This document shows positions 16,794-25,116 of a DNA stretch of 64,000 nt, in pieces. The position numbers and the translations under genes were made by a program. Every line of letters starts with the position of its first letter. Position 1 is the first letter of the stretch. Origin of the DNA: Euryarchaeota archaeon Ods02 (lineage in GTDB: Archaea; Halobacteriota; Halobacteria; Halobacteriales; Halorutilaceae); the NCBI GenBank assembly GCA_028751075.1, contig JAQZDA010000005.1:1-64000 (forward strand), written 5' to 3'. The notes below the pieces were generated by a model, which made no database searches, had not been told where the DNA came from, and was given only the letters and a program-made list of their open reading frames with translations.

Positions 16794-17402
16794 ATGAGAA
16801 GAGGGTTCGTCGTCGCCGCCGCGCTCGCGTTCGGCTTGCTGGCCGCCGCTGCAGGAGCGGCGATTGCGCCGGCAACGGACTCCACCCCCGAGCTCCGGTT
16901 CGCGGAGGACGACGTGGTCTTCGACGACGGCGAAGAGGTTCGAACACTGGAGCTCGAACGCTCGACGGGGTTCGAGACCCTGGAGGTGTCCGCGGGCTCC
17001 ACGGGAGAGATAGACGTACGGGTGGTGGAGTCACGGGACATCGAGGACGACTTCAGCTTCGAGGGCTTCCAGAGCAACCGATCTGACGACGGATTCGACG
17101 AGGAAGACCTCGAGTTCGAAGCCGAGTACAGGTTCGAGATAGAGTCAGGTGAGGAAGAGGTCGAAGGAACCGACGACGTCGGAGGCGGCGACGTCGTACG
17201 CGTGTACCGGGAACCCGTCGACGTCAAGGTCGAGGTCGTGGACTCGGAAGACGTACAGGAGATCGAGGTGACGGAGTCCGGTGAACCCGAAGAAGGACAG
17301 GAGGTCGCCTTCGAGGTCGATGTCGCAGAAGAACACCAGATCGAACACGACGAAAGCGTGGAAGATAGTGCTGATGGTGGAGGTGACGGCGATGACAGAT
17401 AG
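16794..17402 (+). CDS. Exported acidic protein, partner of the membrane regulator downstream
   Basis: 202 residues from ATG 16794 (an adjoining GTG is ignored). The signal peptide is MRRGFVVAAALAFGLLAAAA up to about residue 25. The mature part is extremely acidic, with beta-like VEVVDSEDVQEIEVTESGEP and an Asp/Gly-rich end. Its stop overlaps the next gene, a membrane-anchored winged-helix protein, by 11 bases. An exported protein coupled to a membrane regulator suggests surface sensing, but this is inference. No family recognised. Confidence 0.75.
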   Translation: MRRGFVVAAALAFGLLAAAAGAAIAPATDSTPELRFAEDDVVFDDGEEVRTLELERSTGFETLEVSAGSTGEIDVRVVESRDIEDDFSFEGFQSNRSDDGFDEEDLEFEAEYRFEIESGEEEVEGTDDVGGGDVVRVYREPVDVKVEVVDSEDVQEIEVTESGEPEEGQEVAFEVDVAEEHQIEHDESVEDSADGGGDGDDR

Positions 17403-17919
17403 GGGTTTCAGCCGCGTCGACGTGCTCGCGGGCGTCGTGCTCGCGGCGGCGCTCGCCGTCCTCGGCGTCAAGCTCTTCAACCCCACTCCAATCGTTATAT
17501 CCGTGGAAGGAGGGTCGACGGAGGTCGAGCAGATACCCGGGTTCTACACCCGCGGCGACGTCCTCTCCATCGCCGCGGCAGCCGTCGTCGCAGGAGGCTC
17601 CACCATCTACCTCCTGCAGCCGTACCTCGACAGCGAGACATCAGACCCGCAGGAAAGCTCCGGCGACGTAGACGACGCCGAGGACCTCGTGGAGATACGC
17701 CGCAGGGAGCTCGAAGAAGGCGATGTATCTCTCAAGGACGGCGCCGAAGAGGTCTACGAATCCGTGCTCGAAGCAGGCGGCGAGGTCCGGCAGAGCAAGG
17801 TCGTCGACTACACCGACCTCTCGAAGTCACACGTCAGCCGGAAGCTCGACGTCCTCGAGAGCAAGGACCTCGTGGAACGCCGACGGGACGGCATGGGGAA
17901 CGTCGTCCAGCTGAAGTGA
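17392..17919 (+). CDS. Membrane-anchored winged-helix regulator
   Basis: 175 residues from ATG 17392 (MTDRGFSRVDVLAGVVLAAA). Helix one (residues about 11-27) and helix two (about 55-77) bracket a roughly 25-residue outside loop. The C-terminal 75 residues form a cytoplasmic winged helix: EEVYESVLEAGGEVRQSK then DLSKSHVSRKLDVLESKDLV and the wing ERRRDGMGNVVQL. Haloarchaea have many such membrane-bound HTH proteins. Translation is coupled to the exported protein before it. Its own upstream palindromes at 16520-16590 are possible targets. Convergent with vWA gene B, with only 3 bases between the stops. Confidence 0.85.
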   Translation: MTDRGFSRVDVLAGVVLAAALAVLGVKLFNPTPIVISVEGGSTEVEQIPGFYTRGDVLSIAAAAVVAGGSTIYLLQPYLDSETSDPQESSGDVDDAEDLVEIRRRELEEGDVSLKDGAEEVYESVLEAGGEVRQSKVVDYTDLSKSHVSRKLDVLESKDLVERRRDGMGNVVQLK

Positions 17920-17922
17920 CCT

Positions 17923-20900
17923 CTATGGCGGGCCTGCGCCCTGTCCGGGGTTGCCGTCGTCGTGACCAGGGGGGCCATCGGAGCCATCGTGTCCGGGTGG
18001 TATGTCATCCAACCCTGGAGGCGTGCCACCGTGTCCCGGTGGACAGTCCTCAGGACCCTCGGGGTCGCCGAGTGTGTCGGGTGTGTCGGGTGGGAGCGGG
18101 CAGTCGTCGACCACACGGACCTCTAGCTCGTCGACGGTGACGCCGCTGTCGTCGACGAATCCACCTGCCTCCGCGGTGTAGTTGCCAACCGCTGCGTCTT
18201 CGGGTGCAGAAACCGTGACGGGGACCTCCACCGTCTCGCCGGACTCCACGAGGTGCGAGCGGTCGAACGAGAGATACGAGCTCGACAACGTCTCGTTACC
18301 GGAGTCGTGACCTAGCTCCGACACAGATACCTCGACGGAGCGGATGCCCAGAAGCGCTTCAGGCTGTATCGTCAGAGTGGCTTCGGTCTCGCCACCTTGC
18401 TCCACCACCGGCGTCTCCGGCTGTGTTAGTGCGACGGGGGCGGCGTGCTCCGCCACCCACGAGACGGTCTCCTGTCTCTCGACGTGTCCGTCCTCGTCGT
18501 GAGCGGTTACCGTGGCTTCGTAGGTGCCCGAAGCGTTGTCGTCGAGACCGACGGTCGCACGGTAGACTCCGTCTTCCACCTCGTCGAACACGACCGTCTC
18601 CTTGGAGCCGTCGGGAGCCTCCACCCGGGCTTCCACGTCGGCGTCTCCGACGGCTTCGGTGCCGTACAGCTTGGCGGTGACGTCGGCTTCGCTGCCAGCG
18701 TAGTAGCGGTCGCTCGACGTGGCGACGTCGAGCTCTACCAGCGAGTTCGCAGTCACCCGGGTTTCGAACTCGACCGCTTCGTCTCTGCCGTCTATCTCGT
18801 AGCTCCAGGACCCTGCTTCGGGGTCGGTGAGCCTGTACACCGTTCTGTCGTCGGTCACCGACACCTCGACGTCGGAGTCGGCTCCTGGGTCGGCGATGGA
18901 GCCGTTCGGCCTGTAGATACGTACTTCCCTGTCCTCCGCTGCCACGGAAGCCGTCTCGATTCCGGAATCCATGACATCGACGTCGCCCTCCTCCGTGGCT
19001 TCGGCTTCGTCGTCGATGTCGCTTCTGTCGTCCCTGACGTCTATCTCGTGTCGCTCGGCGACGTCCTCCTGCCGCGTGGACTCTACCTGTAGCGACGACG
19101 TCTCAGTCTGTAGCTCCTCGACTGCGACGTCGAGGATCACGTTCGAGGCTTCGTCGTCGACCTCGAACGACCCTCCGAAGACGTCGTCGACCCCTATCTG
19201 TCCGGTGACGAGCTTCACTAGCTCGGACGCGGTGAACTCCTGGATTAGCTCGATGAAGTCCTGAACTATCTCGTCTCGGGTGAAGCTCTCGGTGACCTGC
19301 GAACAGTCAGAGGCATCCGCAAGCGAACGCTTGAACTCGAAGTCCGCGCCGTCACCCAGGGTGTTCGTCTGCAGGCAGATACCCTCGGGGTTCATGCGTT
19401 CGCGGATGGCGTCACGCATCGATGACTCGCTGGGCCCGCGGTTGCGGCCGCCGTCCGACATCAACACGACGTTCTGGTGGACGCCGTCGGGTGCCTTCTC
19501 GACCTCGTCGATGCCGTCGAACAGGCCGGCGCCCATGTTGGTGAGGCCGCCGGCGTTCATGCTGTCGATAGCCGCCTCGGCGTCGTCCCTGCCTTCGTCA
19601 AGCCGCGTCAACCCCTGCAGCACCGTGGAGCCGCTGGAGAACTCGACGATGGCGACGTAGTCGGAGTCGGACTTACGTTCGAGGTAGCCGTGGGCGGCGT
19701 CCTTCGCCGCCGACATACGGGTGCCGCCGCCGACGTCCCTTGCGCTCATGCTCCCCGAGACGTCGACGACGATAGCCGTCGCCGTCGCACCGGCTTCACC
19801 GGGCTCCATGTAAGCCAGGAGATCGTCCTCGGACGCCGACAGCGTCTGGTCCTCCGTCTCAAGCGTCACCGTGACGTCGTACGAACGGGCTTCGTCCTTG
19901 TCCGGTGCAGTGAACCGTAACGTGGCTTCACCGCGTAGGTCGGAGTCGCGCTCCAGACCATCGTACTCCGCCCACGCCGACACCTCCTCGCCTTCGACCT
20001 CCACCGACCAGTCACCATCTCTGACCTCGTCGGACGATAGACCGGAGACCACGAGATCCACGGAGACGGACCGCGGATCCTCCACCGTGCCAGCGTTCAC
20101 CTGTGCCTCGGTCGTTATATCGAGGGATGGTTCGGGTAGGCCGTCGGTCACCCTGAGGCTAAGGTCCTTGGAGTCGGTCTCGTACGTTTCAGGGTAGAGA
20201 GACAGAGTTGCGTCGAAATCGAAGTCGCGTATTGCCTCTGATCCTTCTTCGGCCACGTCAGACTCCGTGATTCCGACAGTGGACAACGGCACCTCTGCAC
20301 CCGCGACGTTCCTCGGATAGATGGAGTTCACGTAGAACGAGTAATCGGCTTGATGACCTGCATCTGTCGCGAGATCCAGGGTGAAGTCGTGAGGCTGCAT
20401 CCCCGGGTTGACGACGTTCACGCCTATCAAGTCGTCCGCCTCCGTCCACCCTATCAACTCGTCGTCGTGAGGCATCTGGTTCGGGGCGACCACGGCAGGT
20501 GGGGCTTCGACGCAGTTCACGTCGCCGGCAGCTTCGCAGACGTCGAAGAAGCCGGGTTCGTCACCGTCCTCAGGGCGGACCACCGACTGCTGTATCCTGT
20601 CTCCAACGTCCTCACGGATACCCCAGAACTCGTTCTCCTCGTCCGAGAACTCGCCGTCGACCTGAGCAATGTCGGGGAACAACCGACGTCCGTCTCCATC
20701 CTCAGCCCACTCACCCGGGTCGTCGAACTTGGGGCCTACTTGCTGGGGTATGGTTCCTTCGGTCGCGCCTGTGTCACTGGGTATCAGAGGTACTAACTCT
20801 TCGAATGGCTGAGGATACGTGTAGACGTTCCCGTCGTAGTCAGACCATGCTTCATCCCCGGTCAGAACCGATATCTCGTAGGCTTCATCGGTTGACCGCT

Positions 20901-22305
20901 GGATATCGGCGTCTTGGTGAGCCCAGGTTGTACCCGTGTCTTCGTAGGCAACAGGGTCGAGGTAGTTCAGACCTTCATCAGATAGAAAACTGCGGTCGGT
21001 GTTACCAGGGTCATCGAGGTACTGGTCCTGATAGATGTATCTGGGTTCCAGATCCCCATCCGACGGTGCTCTGACCTGTCTGTTGTCGCTCTGGTTAACT
21101 CCGAAGAAGTTCGAGTGAGCGCCTTCGGCCGGGTAGATCACCGGTCTTGCATCCTCTCGCTCGACGTGCTCCCACTTCCTGTACTCGCCGCCCATGTGCT
21201 GCTGCGCCAGCACCCACTCCGGCTCACCGGTGTCCTGATCGAACAGGATGTAGAATGGTTCCTGATCACCGGTATGTGCAGCGATCCTGTCAGCACTGAC
21301 CAAACCTTCTTCGACGGATATCAACGGTTTAGGGTCGTGGACGTAGACCATCCAGTACCCGATAGCTGTGTAGGTATCCTCTTGCATCTCAGAGGAGTCC
21401 GTGTCGGGGAACCGGTCGACGTAGGAGTCATCGGGTTCGAAGTCGACGTCCTCCACGAGGTTAGAGTAGACCGTCGGCGGATAGACGTCGGACTCCGACG
21501 GATCAAGGTGCGCCAACGAGTCGCGCTCCGGAGGCTCCGATACACCGTACCCCGAACTCCATCCACCCCATTCGCCAGTGAGGGCACGGGGGAGGATGAA
21601 CTCGAAGTAATCCTCTTCATAACCCACCTTCGACTCGTGATCTATCACCGACACGTCATACAGGTTAGCGTTGTCCAGCAGAACCTCCTCATCTTCATCC
21701 ACAACCCCCCTCAGCTCCGAGTTCTCGAACAACGCCTCGTACCGCGTCGGATGATACAGCTCATCCTCATGAAAACGGAGGACAGGGGCGTAATTTTGCA
21801 TCACATCGAAGCGAGGTTCGCCCAATACACCCTCAGCTGGCTCCGCCTCGATTACTCTTTGGTAGGTGTACGTCTGTCCGTCAACATTGACTTCCAGCTC
21901 GACCAGAGTATTCACGGCCTCCGTAACCCGTAGGGCGGTCGTTCTTCCGTCATGTGGAGGTACGTCCACTGTGTCAGATACAGAACCCTCGTGGAGCAAT
22001 TCGGCTTCTGAGTTGTTTACTGACCAAGTGAACGTTGCATCTCTATCTTCTAAGAGTTCCTTTGGAAACCCGAGCGTCAACGTCTCACCTACCGTAACCT
22101 CTACCCTTTCCTCCGGATCTGTCCTAGGTATGATATCTATCGGCTCCTCAAAAACGTCTTGACCCGAGACATCATCCGAAAACTCTACATTCGGCTCCGT
22201 CGAACCGTCTGAAACCGCTACACCTGAAATTACGATTGTGAGAAGAGCGAAGGTTATCGCTACTATAGCTATGCTCCTGTACGGTCGTCGTGTGCTACTC
22301 CCCAT
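17923..22305 (-). CDS. Giant exported protein with VPS62-like and von Willebrand A domains (module B)
   Basis: 1460 residues, paralog of the gene at 1981-6240 over its whole length. Start MGSSTRRPYRSIAIVAITFA (signal helix about 11-32). The VPS62-like part (APVLRFHEDELYHPTRY, HTGDQEPFYILFD, AEGAHSNFFG) is the best conserved. The vWA metal site D848-V-S-G-S lies in IVVDVSGSMSARDVGGGTRM. It carries an insertion after the vWA domain (ERHEIDVRDDRSDIDDEAEA) absent from copy A. The tail DDCPLPP to CPPGHGGTPPGLDDIPPGHD is again Cys-flanked and Pro/Gly/His-rich. Divergent from array B through a conserved spacer. Likely surface or released; function unknown. Confidence 0.88.
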   Translation of the reverse strand: MGSSTRRPYRSIAIVAITFALLTIVISGVAVSDGSTEPNVEFSDDVSGQDVFEEPIDIIPRTDPEERVEVTVGETLTLGFPKELLEDRDATFTWSVNNSEAELLHEGSVSDTVDVPPHDGRTTALRVTEAVNTLVELEVNVDGQTYTYQRVIEAEPAEGVLGEPRFDVMQNYAPVLRFHEDELYHPTRYEALFENSELRGVVDEDEEVLLDNANLYDVSVIDHESKVGYEEDYFEFILPRALTGEWGGWSSGYGVSEPPERDSLAHLDPSESDVYPPTVYSNLVEDVDFEPDDSYVDRFPDTDSSEMQEDTYTAIGYWMVYVHDPKPLISVEEGLVSADRIAAHTGDQEPFYILFDQDTGEPEWVLAQQHMGGEYRKWEHVEREDARPVIYPAEGAHSNFFGVNQSDNRQVRAPSDGDLEPRYIYQDQYLDDPGNTDRSFLSDEGLNYLDPVAYEDTGTTWAHQDADIQRSTDEAYEISVLTGDEAWSDYDGNVYTYPQPFEELVPLIPSDTGATEGTIPQQVGPKFDDPGEWAEDGDGRRLFPDIAQVDGEFSDEENEFWGIREDVGDRIQQSVVRPEDGDEPGFFDVCEAAGDVNCVEAPPAVVAPNQMPHDDELIGWTEADDLIGVNVVNPGMQPHDFTLDLATDAGHQADYSFYVNSIYPRNVAGAEVPLSTVGITESDVAEEGSEAIRDFDFDATLSLYPETYETDSKDLSLRVTDGLPEPSLDITTEAQVNAGTVEDPRSVSVDLVVSGLSSDEVRDGDWSVEVEGEEVSAWAEYDGLERDSDLRGEATLRFTAPDKDEARSYDVTVTLETEDQTLSASEDDLLAYMEPGEAGATATAIVVDVSGSMSARDVGGGTRMSAAKDAAHGYLERKSDSDYVAIVEFSSGSTVLQGLTRLDEGRDDAEAAIDSMNAGGLTNMGAGLFDGIDEVEKAPDGVHQNVVLMSDGGRNRGPSESSMRDAIRERMNPEGICLQTNTLGDGADFEFKRSLADASDCSQVTESFTRDEIVQDFIELIQEFTASELVKLVTGQIGVDDVFGGSFEVDDEASNVILDVAVEELQTETSSLQVESTRQEDVAERHEIDVRDDRSDIDDEAEATEEGDVDVMDSGIETASVAAEDREVRIYRPNGSIADPGADSDVEVSVTDDRTVYRLTDPEAGSWSYEIDGRDEAVEFETRVTANSLVELDVATSSDRYYAGSEADVTAKLYGTEAVGDADVEARVEAPDGSKETVVFDEVEDGVYRATVGLDDNASGTYEATVTAHDEDGHVERQETVSWVAEHAAPVALTQPETPVVEQGGETEATLTIQPEALLGIRSVEVSVSELGHDSGNETLSSSYLSFDRSHLVESGETVEVPVTVSAPEDAAVGNYTAEAGGFVDDSGVTVDELEVRVVDDCPLPPDTPDTLGDPEGPEDCPPGHGGTPPGLDDIPPGHDGSDGPPGHDDGNPGQGAGPP

Positions 22306-22436
22306 TTGTCAACCCCTCTGTAGAAGACTCAAATTTGTGACTTAGTTCTTGATTTTCAAAGCGTTTACGAACCCTTTAAATTGAAGTATACAGATGGTCG
22401 CAAACATTTTTGTTGTAGTACCCTGTACACCCATTT
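22306..22436. promoter_or_regulatory. Divergent promoter region of module B
   Basis: The AT-rich spacer between vWA gene B and array B. The part 22371-22428 repeats 6305-6360 of module A almost base for base, including CCTTTAAATTGAAGTATAC and the GCAAACATTTTTGTTGTAG run, while the surrounding 60 bases have drifted more. Selective conservation of the middle suggests shared promoter or operator elements for both divergent transcripts. Confidence 0.6.
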
Positions 22437-23105
22437 ATGCCGCGCAGAAGGGGGGTACTCAGGAAGGTAGCGTTAGCAGCTATCGCAATACCAGCATCCG
22501 GGTGCATAAGACTCCCTCGCGAAGGAGACCCAGCCAAACACCCAGAAGACAGAGACCGACCATGCTGGCAGAACATCGAAGACGAAAGAATAGACCAAGA
22601 ACCCTTCTTCGACCCGGAAAGAGAAGACGAGATGGTAATACCAGAAGATGAGATGCACTTCCAGTACGACGAATACGATGACGAAGACTACCCAGAATAC
22701 AAAGCCTATATCGATACAGTAGATCACTCAAATACCGTACTCTTCAAAGCAAACGTCTACGCTACGGTCGAAGAAGCGATAGAAAGCTACAGCGAGGTCC
22801 ACGAGTCCTTCGAAGATCCAGATAGTTTCGGCGTCGGTGACGAGGCAATGGAACAAGAAGCTCGGGACGGGAAATTCGCTGAGATGGTATTCAGGAAATC
22901 CAACGCAGTAGGACACGTAATCAGCTACATACCCGGCGAAGCACCCGAAGACCCAGACGACAGAAGATTCCGGCCAAGAAGCCGAGTATCGAGATACTCT
23001 CGACAACTCCGCGACTACTGGGGCGGCACCAGCGACTACAAAGACCACCCCGGATTCTGCAGACAGGAAGTCATGGACCTACAACAACCAGACGAAGATG
23101 ACTGA
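22437..23105 (+). CDS. Tandem Tat-lipoprotein paralog B1
   Basis: 222 residues. Twin-arginine start MPRRRGVLRKVAL, lipobox ASGC (C23), then the class-two segment IRLPREGDPAKHPED shared with A4, B2 and B4. The family cysteines are in RPCWQNI and PGFCRQE. It differs from the others in the middle (MEQEARDGKFAEMVFRKSNA). First gene of array B; B2 starts 6 bases after it. Probably membrane-anchored outside the cell. Function unknown. Confidence 0.9.
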   Translation: MPRRRGVLRKVALAAIAIPASGCIRLPREGDPAKHPEDRDRPCWQNIEDERIDQEPFFDPEREDEMVIPEDEMHFQYDEYDDEDYPEYKAYIDTVDHSNTVLFKANVYATVEEAIESYSEVHESFEDPDSFGVGDEAMEQEARDGKFAEMVFRKSNAVGHVISYIPGEAPEDPDDRRFRPRSRVSRYSRQLRDYWGGTSDYKDHPGFCRQEVMDLQQPDEDD

Positions 23106-23111
23106 ACAATA

Positions 23112-23786
23112 ATGCCACGCAGAAGGAGGGTACTCAAGAAGACAGCGCTAACAACCGCAGCTGCCACACCATTATCCGGCTGTATAAAACTCCCCCGTGA
23201 AGGAGACCCGGCCAAACCACCAGAAGACCGAGACAGACCCTGCTGGCAGAACATCCAAGACGAAAGAATCGAACTAGAACCATTCTTCGACCCGGAACGA
23301 GAAGACAAAATGGTGATCCCAGAAGACGAGATGCACTTCCAGTACGAAGAGTACGACGACGAAGACTACCCAGAATACAAAGCCTACATCGACACAGAAG
23401 ACTACTCCAACACCATACTCTTCAAAACAAACGTCTACTCCACTGTCGACGAAGCAAAATCCCATTACAATGTAACGAAACAAAGCTACGACGAACCAAA
23501 CACCTTCGGAACCGGAGACCAAGCCGCGAAACAAGATGACGGAGACCACGCTGAAACAATCATGAGAGTCTCCAACGCAGTAGGGCATGTAGTTAGCTAC
23601 GTACCCGACGAAGCACCAGAAGATCCAGAAGACAGAAGGTTCCAGCCGAGGACACGGGCGACAGGTTATGCACGTGAGCTTCGCGACTACTGGGGCGGAA
23701 CCAGCAGCTTCGAAGACCACCCCGGCTTCTGCCGCGAAGAAGTCAAAGCACTCCAACAACCAGACGAACCAGACGAAAACGAGTGA
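23112..23786 (+). CDS. Tandem Tat-lipoprotein paralog B2
   Basis: 224 residues, the longest copy. Start MPRRRRVLKKTALTTAAATP with lipobox LSGC (C24), class-two segment IKLPREGDPAKPPED, and family cysteines in RPCWQNI and PGFCREE. The C-terminus has one extra acidic repeat (QQPDEPDENE). The 5' half is nearly identical to A4 in the IKLPREG region, evidence of mixing between the two arrays. B3 starts 6 bases later. Confidence 0.9.
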   Translation: MPRRRRVLKKTALTTAAATPLSGCIKLPREGDPAKPPEDRDRPCWQNIQDERIELEPFFDPEREDKMVIPEDEMHFQYEEYDDEDYPEYKAYIDTEDYSNTILFKTNVYSTVDEAKSHYNVTKQSYDEPNTFGTGDQAAKQDDGDHAETIMRVSNAVGHVVSYVPDEAPEDPEDRRFQPRTRATGYARELRDYWGGTSSFEDHPGFCREEVKALQQPDEPDENE

Positions 23787-23792
23787 AAACAG

Positions 23793-24458
23793 ATGCCGCG
23801 CAGACGGGGGGTACTCAAGAAGACCGTGTTAACGGTTACTGCGATATCAGCGTCCGGCTGCCTCATCGCCGACGATGCAGGCGACCCCGGAGTCGCACCA
23901 GAAGACAGAGACCGACCATGCTGGCAGAACATCGACGGAGAACGCATAGACCAAGAACCATTCTTCGATCCAGGCCGGGAAGACGAGATGGTGCTTTCAG
24001 ACGATGAGATGCATTCTGTTTATGACTCGTACGACGACGAAGACTATCCGGAATACAACGCATTCATCGACACGGTAGACAACTCAGTCACCGTACTCTT
24101 CAACGCATATGTCCACCACACGGTAGACGGAGCAAAAACCCGCTACAACGAAAACAAAGACAGCTACGACGACCCAGACACCTTCACCGGATTCGCCGAC
24201 CAAGCCATAAGACACACCGGCGAAGACTATGCCGAGATGACAATCAGAGTCTCCAATGCAGTCGGACACGTCATCAGCTACGTACCAGACGAAGCACCCG
24301 AAGACCCAGACGACAGAAGAACCACACCAAGAATGAAGGTATTTGGGTTCGGCCAAGATCTCCACGACTACTGGGCAGGAACAAGCGACTACAAAAATCA
24401 ACCAGGCTTCTGCAGACAGGAAGTCATGGACCTACAACAACCAGACGAAAACAACTGA
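23793..24458 (+). CDS. Tandem Tat-lipoprotein paralog B3
   Basis: 221 residues. Start MPRRRGVLKKTVL, lipobox ASGC (C23), class-one segment LIADDAGDPGVAPED as in A1-A3. The middle (NAYVHHTVDGAKTRYNENK) is almost identical at DNA level to A4 (about 8660-8755 against 24081-24176), and the last 90 bases match A1. It is therefore a mosaic of array A sequences inside array B. All family blocks and both cysteines are intact, which makes it the reference for placing the break in A4. Confidence 0.9.
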   Translation: MPRRRGVLKKTVLTVTAISASGCLIADDAGDPGVAPEDRDRPCWQNIDGERIDQEPFFDPGREDEMVLSDDEMHSVYDSYDDEDYPEYNAFIDTVDNSVTVLFNAYVHHTVDGAKTRYNENKDSYDDPDTFTGFADQAIRHTGEDYAEMTIRVSNAVGHVISYVPDEAPEDPDDRRTTPRMKVFGFGQDLHDYWAGTSDYKNQPGFCRQEVMDLQQPDENN

Positions 24459-24461
24459 AAA

Positions 24462-25116
24462 ATGCCACGGAGAAGGGGGGTACTTAGGAAGACATTTTTA
24501 GCAGTTGCTGCCATACCGGTATCCGGCTGCATAAAACTGCCTCGTGAAGGAGAAAATCCGATTCCCCCAGAAGAAATAGATCGGCCCTGCTGGGAGAACA
24601 TAGAGGGAAAACGCATCGACCAAGAACCATTCTTCGACCCAGAAACCCAAGCCGAGATGGTTCTCGATCTTGAAGATGTAAGCGACGTATACGAGCAGTT
24701 TACTGACGAGGATTACCCCGAATTCGACGCATTTATCGACACCAGAGACAACTCCAACATAGTCCTCATAAACGTAGAAGTCCCCAGAGAAGTATCAGAC
24801 TCAATCGACTACTACAACGAAACCAAACGGAGTTACGACTCCCCCCCAACCACTCCATAGAGGGGATGAATCAGCAATCCAGAACCTGGACGAGATGGCA
24901 AAGGGAGTCCTAAGACTCTCCAACGCAGTTGGAGAAGTCATATCCTACGTCCCCGAAGACCCCAGGCCCGCTGAAGAACGATATTTCACCCCCGAGCAAC
25001 GAATAGATTGGACCTGTAGAATAATGGTCGATTACTGGGGAGGAACCAACAGATTCGACGACCACCCCGGCTTCTGCCGCGAAGAAGTCAAAGCACTACA
25101 ACAACCAGAAAGCTAG
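24462..25116 (+). pseudogene. Tandem Tat-lipoprotein paralog B4, interrupted by a +1 frameshift in a C7 tract
   Basis: The start MPRRRGVLRKTFL and lipobox C23 are normal. The frame runs to a TAG at 24858-24860 because of a run of seven C at 24841-24847. With six C the reading continues as QPLHRGDESAIQNLDEMAKG, then VLRLSNAVGEVISYVP, DYWGGTN and PGFCREE to a TAG at 25116, restoring the full family layout. This is the most diverged copy (many substitutions in the first half). The break falls at residue 127, the same alignment position as in A4. Phase-variable slippage, decay or sequencing error are all possible. It overlaps the convergent dehydrogenase gene by 4 bases. Confidence 0.8.
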
